Positions 57,563 through 64,000 of a stretch of 64,000 bases of DNA are shown one piece after another. The notes under the pieces are model-generated. The model was not told where the DNA came from. It ran no database searches and saw only the letters and a list, made by a program, of their open reading frames with translations. Each line of letters opens with the position of its first letter. Position 1 is the stretch's first letter. The DNA is from Ophiosphaerella korrae (lineage: Eukaryota > Ascomycota > Dothideomycetes > Pleosporales > Phaeosphaeriaceae): positions 186,001 through 250,000 of the forward strand of contig JALNQF010000001.1 of the NCBI GenBank assembly GCA_028456385.1. The letters run 5' to 3'. The translations under genes and the position numbers were made by a program.

Positions 57563-58650
57563 TTATGTGAAAGCCATGCTCTTCTTGATCTCGGCAATTG
57601 CCAATGCGGGGTTGAGGCCCTTGGGGCACGTCCTCGAGCAATTAAGAATGGTGTGGCATCGGTACAAGCTCATGCTGTTGTTCAACGCATCCTGGCGCTC
57701 AGCCTTTTTCTCATCTCGCGAATCGGCGATCCAGCGGTAAGATTGGAGGAGTACGGCGGGTCCGAGGTATTCTTCCTGGTTCCACCAGTATGATGGGCAT
57801 GAAGTTGAGCAGCACGCGCAGAGAATGCATTCGTAGAGGCCGTCGAGCTTCTTGCGATCTTCCTTGGACTGGAGGTATTCACGACCCTATATAATTTTAA
57901 TAAGTTTCAGTGGTTGGAGGGGTATAAATATACGTACGCCTGGCGCAGGAGTATCGCGCTGGAGGTATGGCTTAACGGAACGGTATTGCTTGTAGAAGAG
58001 CGTCATGTCGGGCACAAGGTCCTTCACCACATACATGTGGGGCAGTGGGTAAATGCGAGATTCCTGGTTTGACTCTGTAGGGATGCGGCCTGAACCTCAA
58101 TTAGCATCCTAATCTCACAGTTACTGCAATCAAGCCAACATACATAGACAAGCCAGTGTGTTGACACCATCGATGTTCATAGCACAGCTTCCACAGATAC
58201 CCTCACGGCAACTCCGTCTGAAAGTCAAGGTTGGGTCCATCTCATTCTTTATCCTAATCAAAGCATCCAGCATCATGGGTCCAGTTTTTTTCAGGTCAAG
58301 CGTATACGATTGCATCTTAGGCTTCGAGGATGGCTCGTCAGGGTTCCATCGATAAATGTGGAAAGTTTTAGGCTTTGCATCCTTCCCTAGCTCCGGCTCT
58401 TTGATATTCGAAGTCTGGCTCTCCGGGATAGGAGATCGAGTCGGGTTGGGCACAGTCTTTTCTGCTACTTTGGAAATGGGCTCGCGTGCATGTGTATCAT
58501 TGACGGAGGCAAAGCCGCGGGTGAAGAGTGCGGGCCGGACGGCTGTGACGCTTGATCAATAACTTGTTCAATTGCCTCGCTAAACATGATAGAGGAGTAC
58601 ATACATGTCCGTCTCGTAGCCAGACGAGTAAGCGCGCGTGTGCAAGCCAT
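57563..58650 (-). CDS. SDH2: Succinate dehydrogenase iron-sulfur subunit (complex II)
   Basis: Exons 58650-58605, 58542-58144, 58089-57938 and 57886-57563 give 306 residues. The N-terminus [19 protein letters not shown] is a mitochondrial presequence. The [2Fe-2S] cluster motif is CREGICGSC. The [4Fe-4S] and [3Fe-4S] motifs are [12 protein letters not shown] and [14 protein letters not shown]. It carries electrons from SdhA FAD to ubiquinone in the inner membrane. P230, N235 and H277, the residues altered in carboxamide-resistant Pleosporales, are all unaltered. The exon 1/2 junction was set by phase: donor gtatgt with acceptor gtcacag keeps the frame, while the nearer AG does not. A CBC:HapX-type motif lies 82 bases upstream. 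Confidence 0.97.
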
Positions 58651-58997
58651 GGTGGTGGTCTATAGAGTGGAGATTGTGGGATGTCTTGGGGTCAAGTGTT
58701 GCGTTCATCGAGCCCGAGGTCAAGTGGCGAACCAATCACATGCCGCTTATTCCCTCTCGGACAATCCCGGTGCCCAGTCTCCCGATACGCCCACGATTTT
58801 GGCATCGTGAATGTCAACACCTGATATCTTCATCTTCCACTAAAGTTCGCGAATCATTGTCATGTACACGCTCTTCAGGACCTCAGCTTTCAATTATCAT
58901 CTCACGTGACTTTTTTTCTAAATGAACTCAACCATCCACAGCTTTCACCAAGCCTTTGAATTTTGATTTCCTCATCCAAAACATGACATTCTAATAC
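58651..58997. promoter_or_regulatory. Divergent promoter, SDH2 and HAD phosphatase
   Basis: 347 bases between divergent starts. It holds the CCAAT-N12-ATT site described separately and a minimal upstream ORF (58983-58994, Met-Thr-Phe-stop) three bases before the first HAD ATG. Confidence 0.5.
58732..58751 (+). promoter_or_regulatory. Candidate CBC:HapX bipartite iron-response site
   Basis: CCAAT at 58732-58736, then exactly 12 bases, then ATT at 58749-58751. This fits CSAAT-N12-RWT, the site described in Aspergillus for the CCAAT-binding complex together with the iron regulator HapX. It sits 82 bases upstream of the SDH2 start codon, in a promoter also facing the HAD gene. HapX is known to repress iron-consuming genes in iron shortage, and SDH2 binds three iron-sulfur clusters. 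Given a CCAAT, the second half fits by chance one time in sixteen. Confidence 0.5.
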
Positions 58998-60080
58998 ATG
59001 CTTGAGAAATTCCATAGAAGAAATTTACGTAACGCTAATAACTCATCATACCGCCGCATGCATCGTTTACTTCCAGGCACGCACAGATTCAGACAACTCT
59101 CTAGCTTTCACTACACATACCACCACACATCATTGTCGAATAGGACAACACCCTTGAGAATGCCTACAAAACGCATCTTCCCACACAAAGGCCTCATACA
59201 CTGGATCCTCGATTGGGACGGTACTATTACAAAGAAAGACACTCTTGATGCGCTTGTCAAAGTGGCTGCCTCTACCAAACCTGAATTTCCTACACTGGAC
59301 CGCTGGAAACATGTCGTGGACGCATACATTGCCGACTACAACGCCACACTCAAGAAGCTTGTGCCAGGTGGTACTCTCCCTACGACAATTGAGGGAGAGA
59401 GAAAATTACTACAAGGGATGAAAGACGTCGAACAGAGAAGTCTGGACCGTGTATTCGAGTCGGAAATTTTCAAAGGATTGACCACCGAGCAATTGGCAGA
59501 AGGTGCGAAGCAGGCCATGACTTCGGGAGAGGTAGCTATGCGGCGCGGCGTCTTGGATTTCATTCGGACCCGCTCAGTTCATGGAGCGTCCAGCGGCTAC
59601 AGTCTCCATATTTTGAGCGTGAACTGGAGCCGCCATTTCATTTTTTCTTGCCTCAAGGCTGTAGATGCCGAGGTGGGCGCTTCTCTTATCTTCGCAAACG
59701 AACTTGAAGGCATTGCCTATGGGCCTCCATCGAGTGGCCAGATCAGCCCAGAAGAGTCCAACAAGATTATTAGCAGCGAGGACAAGCTGAGGTATTTGAA
59801 AGGTATAAGACCGACCAACCCGGCACCAATCGTTTATATTGGCGATAGCGGGACAGACATAGAGTGTCTGCTTGCAGCTGATTTAGGCATCTGCATCCGT
59901 GATGAGCCGATGGGGTCGTCGCAGAAGAAGCTTAGCGAAACTCTTGAGAGGCTAAGTATTTCTTGCTTTGACTTGTCTACGTTCGCCGACGCTGATGGAC
60001 AGCATGTTGCTTGGTCCGAGGACTTTGTTAAGATCAATGAGTTTGCCGAAAGCCGTGAGAATAAGGATAACAGCACTTAG
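58998..60080 (+). CDS. HAD-superfamily phosphatase
   Basis: A single exon of 360 residues from 58998 or 306 from 59160. HAD motifs are complete: motif I LDWDGTIT (both Asp), motif II LSVNWS, motif III Lys in SSEDKLRYLKG, and motif IV IGDSGTDIE. The layout with a helical cap between motifs I and II is that of phosphoserine-phosphatase-like enzymes. The fungal branch includes the yeast protein Cto1, whose substrate I do not know. The first 54 residues are basic and contain one acidic residue (RRNLRNANNSSYRRMHRLL), resembling a mitochondrial targeting sequence. The internal ATG before PTKRIFPHKG would give a cytosolic form. It is divergent from SDH2. Confidence 0.88.
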   Translation: MLEKFHRRNLRNANNSSYRRMHRLLPGTHRFRQLSSFHYTYHHTSLSNRTTPLRMPTKRIFPHKGLIHWILDWDGTITKKDTLDALVKVAASTKPEFPTLDRWKHVVDAYIADYNATLKKLVPGGTLPTTIEGERKLLQGMKDVEQRSLDRVFESEIFKGLTTEQLAEGAKQAMTSGEVAMRRGVLDFIRTRSVHGASSGYSLHILSVNWSRHFIFSCLKAVDAEVGASLIFANELEGIAYGPPSSGQISPEESNKIISSEDKLRYLKGIRPTNPAPIVYIGDSGTDIECLLAADLGICIRDEPMGSSQKKLSETLERLSISCFDLSTFADADGQHVAWSEDFVKINEFAESRENKDNST

Positions 60081-60383
60081 TTGCATGGCACATTTGGGAA
60101 GAATGTTTGATTGGAGAACTTAGTAAAATTTATAATGAGTAAACTTGATGAGATATTGTGCGCCTAGCCGTCCAAGGTTCCATACTCCACTTCTAGGCCA
60201 GTAATATATTACTTGACCAAGTTTCGATACCATGCGTGGAACATCACTCACTTGACTCACTACGGCTATTCAAGATTGAGGGTCTGACATCAAACACTGC
60301 TTGACTATAAAGCAAAGGAAAGGTTTTTGGGATAATATCAAATTATCATTTTACACTAGCACTCTTGTCTACAAATTTGACAC
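60081..60383. other. Convergent 3' region, HAD and oxygenase genes
   Basis: About 300 AT-rich bases between two convergent stops. Nothing else was recognised. Confidence 0.5.
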
Positions 60384-61527
60384 TCAATACCCCCCCTTCT
60401 TTGTCTTCTCCGCTTCTTCCAAATGCGACCGCCGATCAATCACCAACCTCCTCTGAAAATACTCCGTCGCCACAACCTCCTCATACGCTTCTCCGTCCTT
60501 CCTCAAATGCTCAATCACACCCACCCTCGCATCTTCATTCGGACTAAAGAAAAACGGTATACTATACCGCTCTTCGCCGCCCATATTACGCACCCGATGA
60601 ACTGTACTCTGCCATGAACCACCCGTCACCAATTTCAAAAAGTCAGCAATATTAATGACAAAAGTGTGGGGTTCTGGGTGCACGGGAATCCAGATTCCGT
60701 TGCCGTTGAGGACTTCGAGGGCAGGGTAAGCGGTTTTGCTTTGGCACACGAGGGTGAAGAAGGAGAAGTCGGTGTGTGCGCCGATGCCGACGTCGTTTGC
60801 TTTTTCTTGGGGTGGGTAGTGTACGGCGCGGATATGTGTCATTGGGTTGGTGGTTACGCTGTCGAAGTGGCTCTCGGGCTGGTCGAGGGCGAGGGCGAAG
60901 ATGTTGAGCATGCGTTTGCTGAAGTCGAACATGGCTTCGTAGTATCGGTATAATGCAGGCCGCCAGAAGAGGGCGTCTGGGTGGGTAGGCCATTGATTCC
61001 GAGGGGTCGCAGAGGCTGGCACTGGTCTCTTTTGCTCGGGATCGGTGGCATCATCGCCCATGAGGAAGCCTTCTTTGAGGTCTAGTGCGTGTTAATATGC
61101 TGGTGGTGTAGGCAGAAAGTAGTTTTCGCTAACCTCCTCTGGTAGTTGGATCCATTTTGCCCTCCAGGAACGCTTCATAACCCCTGAATAGCTCCGTCTT
61201 TGCATTGTGACACTCCATCTTCACCTCTGTTGGAAGGGCAAAATACCTCTCTAATGCTTTGAAAGTATTGTTCAGTAGCTCCTCGTCTACCCCATGGTTC
61301 ACAGCGTAAAAGAAGCCCACATTTCGACAAGCAAAACTGACCTCCCTTGCTAACTGTTTCCGATCTTCAAGTTTGTCTGAATAGACACGTCGAAAGTCAA
61401 TCTTTGGAATCTCATTGAACGATTCCTTTGCTGCCTTTCCGGTCAAGACACGGCGACGTCCTGGTACGCCTCCGTCATGATAGTGGACCCAAGTGGCTGT
61501 TTCTGTTTCCATTTCTGTTGAGGACAT
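60384..61527 (-). CDS. 2-oxoglutarate/Fe(II)-dependent oxygenase, isopenicillin-N-synthase-like
   Basis: Exons 61527-61134 and 61081-60384 (donor gttagc, acceptor cactag) give 363 residues. The N-terminal DIOX_N domain starts at IPKIDFRRVYSD and contains CRNVGFFYAVNHGVDEEL. The C-terminal double-stranded beta-helix has iron ligands His and Asp in GAHTDFSFFTLV and His in STVHRVRNM. The 2-oxoglutarate-binding Arg-x-Ser is in RYSIPFFF. The family hydroxylates or desaturates small molecules. The substrate cannot be inferred, and there is no biosynthetic cluster beside it. Length is normal. Confidence 0.93.
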
Positions 61528-62727
61528 TATGGTTCTTATTTTTACCTACAAACCTTGAAACAGAGATATGGCACAGACTTCCGACAGTCAGGGAAGTTTG
61601 TAATCGACAACGATGCTAAAATAACCCAATCGGGTGGGGTCCAACAACGTTAAGGTTTGGCCCACTTGTTACAAGTTGACAGGGAGGTTGTATATGTTTG
61701 CAGAAATGACACTTGTAACGGCCTAGAATGGACTTTGTATACTCTGTGCTAATGTAGGTTCGGAAACAAGTCTAGAAACCGGGTTTGTGGCAAGAGAAGA
61801 AAAGTTTAAACTCCTCATCGCTCAAGCCTAAAGATGCAGGAGCTGTAATTGACTGGGTTTGGGGAGGGTGGGGGGTAGGCGAATTTGCCGCTGTATGAGT
61901 GCCCGGGTGGGTAGATCTACTATTGATGACCTGATACATATGCAGGTATCCATGTAGCCAGACAAAGTTTCTACTACCCGTCCTACCCGTACTCCACAAA
62001 TATAGCTGAAAGCTTGGAAATACAAAGAACGTGCAAGAAATGTGGCGGTTTTCCTGCAGCATGTAGGTAGGGTTTAGCGATCGGATACCTATCCAGTCTG
62101 TCGGAAACGGGGGCAGGCGCAAGTCCGGAGTTGGCCATTCCTTGTGCTGATAAGACTTGAGAAAGCTCTTTATTACCGTGAGCATGATAGGTTATGGCTA
62201 CCCATGTTGCCATGATATACCGAACCGTAGAGAATTATAATATTGAAAAAGTGAGAAGTGGTAGATGCTCGGAGATAGACGACGCTGGGTATCTGAAATA
62301 GTGGCGTTGCCCTGGTAGTACCCCGCGTATCGCGTGCTTGCTACCGCCTTGTTTCCGCTCAAGACAATTGGTCGGGCTTTACTTTGTACACTATAATTTG
62401 ATAGTTGACATGTAATAGGTGGTGGGCTCGAATACCTGACTGGCGGCTTCTCAAACGGGCCAGAGCTTTGGTACCATGCTCTTTTAGGTAGGCTGAGGCT
62501 ATAGCATACACTAGTGTTAGCAGATCTGTGTAGGATTTTCAGATGGCATGTTTCTGTGCGTTGAGAGTTCAAGTAAATGATGGAAGACTCTCCATGGGCC
62601 TGCGTGGTGATAATTGAGCAGTTTGTATTAGGTCTAGAAAAATAATGGCCAACTCTCCCAAGACTATAATTTGATTCGACCGCGGGACATGACATCGTCC
62701 ATGGTCTTGCCTCGTCTCGTGTCAAGG
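61528..62727. other. Intergenic stretch, no supported gene
   Basis: 1.2 kb between two minus-strand genes. A 175-codon ORF (62198-62725) and several 60-140 codon ORFs occur on the minus strand without any domain or codon-like signal. I treat them as chance. Confidence 0.45.
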
Positions 62728-63233
62728 TTATTTCTTGCCCAGCTTGTTCAGCAGCCCCTTGCCCTTCTCCAGTAGCCCGCCCTTGCCGTTGCCCTCGCCG
62801 CGCTTAGCCTCCTCGCTCTTGCGCCCAACATCTTCGCTCTTGCGCTGGCCATCCTTGTTGATGATGTTGGCGGCTCCTCCTCTGCCGTAGTGGGTGGGAC
62901 CTTTGGGCTCAGCTGCCTGCACAGGCGCATCGACGTCCTGGGCGGCACGCGCAAGCTCAGGGTGCTCTGGGTCGTTCTGCGCCATATTGCCGGTCCCACC
63001 ACGGCCGGTCGTGTACGTGCTGGACTTGAGCGTCGGTGTGACGAGGTCTTCAGCTTTGGTCTTGGCGGAGGGGTCATCTTTGGCGAGGTTGCCTGGCAGG
63101 CTTCAGCATTTGCATGAACCAGTTGTCGATAGCTGCAGGCAGAAAGAAAAAGGATGCAGAGAATGGTAGGCTTACCAGCACCGCCGCGGCCGTGGGAAAG
63201 GATGCGGCTATCCTGGGAGGGATGGGTGGTCAT
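62728..63233 (-). CDS. GRGG-repeat small protein, DUF3602 / Par32-like
   Basis: Exons 63233-63176 and 63092-62728 give 140 residues. Three GRGG motifs occur: SHGRGGAGN (across the intron), TTGRGGTGN and HYGRGGAAN. These repeats define the fungal DUF3602 family that includes yeast Par32/Amu1. Par32 is a phosphoprotein that inhibits the ammonium transporters Mep1 and Mep3 under TORC1/Npr1 control. The rest is charged and probably disordered (KSEDVGRKSEEAKRGEG, ending GLLNKLGKK). That this protein has the Par32 function is inference. The 83-nt intron splits the first repeat. Confidence 0.85.
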
Positions 63234-64000
63234 TGTGTATCGTGTTGGTGCAATTGAGGAGAGCTGCAATGTCAGGCAGGATAAAGCAAGCTGATGATAA
63301 AGACACTGCGACAAATGGCGCGATGGTCTGTCTACAGAACTTCTTATCTGGATGCGTCCCTTGTTTGTCGCTGAGAGCAGCAAACAAGGCACGAATCCAA
63401 GACTCCCTAGAGAAGACTTTCCGTGCCGTTAGGAAACAGTCCCTTCTCAAGCTCCAGCGCGACCCGCACCAGTCACCAGTTCGCGCCTAGCCATGCGCCG
63501 GCGGTCCTTGTTTGGCGCGGTTGATTGACACGGTTCGGTGCCCTTTACTTTGGGCTCGTGATTCCTGACTCCCAGTCGGCGTTTGCATTAGTCAAGCTAC
63601 TGCCTATTACTAGTTAGCCCTGCCGGTGGGGTATTGCGCCTGTGCCTGTGTGCCATTCGGCATGGGAGCATTTGCCCTTGACGAGGATGCAGGAGACTCC
63701 ATCGTGAGGACTGCATTGAGATGGAACAAGACTGGAAGTGCAAGCAAGGCCTGAGATAATATGTTCTCCATGTCATCGCAGTGCAGGAAGCAATTATCAT
63801 TCTACATAGGTAATGCTGTTATCTATGCCAAGCCCATGGCAGGCGGCAGCGTGGGGTGCATCACATCTGATCTGCTACACGCGAACACGATGCGAATCCT
63901 TCCAACTTCAACCCCAATCTGACTCACCTCAACCTGATCCAAAATTGCCCACCCATCGCATCACGGTCAAGCGCTCTAAGTGTCAGATGTAACTGATTGT
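63234..64000. other. Right-edge stretch, promoter of the Par32-like gene
   Basis: About 770 bases to the window end. ORFs up to 85 codons overlap on both strands without domains. I see no gene, but a neighbour could begin beyond the edge. Confidence 0.4.

Noticed and set aside
62198..62725. 175-codon ORF upstream of the oxygenase gene
   Set aside because: No recognisable domain, many rare-looking residue strings, and no promoter-like or splice context; most likely chance.
1..64000. tRNA genes, CRISPR arrays, transposon ends or a secondary-metabolite cluster
   Set aside because: No cloverleaf with a GTTCRA box, no regular repeat-spacer array, no transposase or reverse-transcriptase retroelement (the only RT is telomerase), and no PKS, NRPS or terpene synthase were found.

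Overview
The window is nuclear DNA of a filamentous ascomycete, most probably a Dothideomycete of the order Pleosporales. The genes carry one to eight short GT-AG introns (mostly about 50-65 nt, several with a CTAAC-like branch site). The protein set is typical of Pezizomycotina, and the SdhB numbering (P230, N235, H277) is the one I know from Alternaria and relatives. The order call is inference from protein style, not from a marker gene. I found no rRNA, tRNA, CRISPR array or recognisable transposon.

Layout: a telomerase reverse transcriptase runs off the left edge on the minus strand (1-3799). It shares a GC-rich divergent promoter with a DH-BAR-SH3 Rho guanine-nucleotide exchange factor (4782-10229, plus). 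An M16 metallopeptidase (10627-13921, minus), a Dsl1/ZW10 tethering subunit (14673-17338, plus), YTM1 (17518-18990, plus), TRM112 (19193-19699, minus) and a secreted GMC oxidoreductase (19957-22065, minus) follow. From about 22.1 to 30.2 kb the window is gene-poor, partly AT-rich and lineage-specific in character. It holds an uncharacterised two-block membrane protein, a degenerate WSC-like ORF and an RNase H1-N-like protein whose C-terminus looks frame-shifted. Housekeeping density returns with PEX10, an F-box protein, a C2H2 zinc-finger protein, cytochrome c1, an M1 aminopeptidase, dolichol kinase, ATG1, an MFS transporter, cyclophilin CYP15, proteasome ATPase RPT4, U3 snoRNP protein RRP9, succinate dehydrogenase SDH2, a HAD phosphatase, a 2-oxoglutarate/Fe(II) oxygenase and a Par32-like GRGG-repeat protein.

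The genes do not form a metabolic cluster. Neighbours do share themes: respiratory chain (CYT1, SDH2), ribosome and translation (YTM1, TRM112, RRP9), protein turnover (M16, APE2-like, RPT4, ATG1) and membrane traffic or peroxisomes (DSL1, PEX10, SEC59). Several are paired head-to-head over short promoters (M16/DSL1, RNaseH-like/PEX10, CYT1/APE2, RPT4/RRP9, SDH2/HAD). I see no clear new multi-gene system. The best second-look items are a match to the bipartite CBC:HapX iron motif just upstream of SDH2, acidic-tryptophan motifs in the Dsl1 homologue, a likely one-base frameshift in the RNase H1-N-like gene, possible dual-targeting N-termini on the aminopeptidase and HAD phosphatase, an uORF before ATG1, and very long C tracts placed just inside intron 5' ends.
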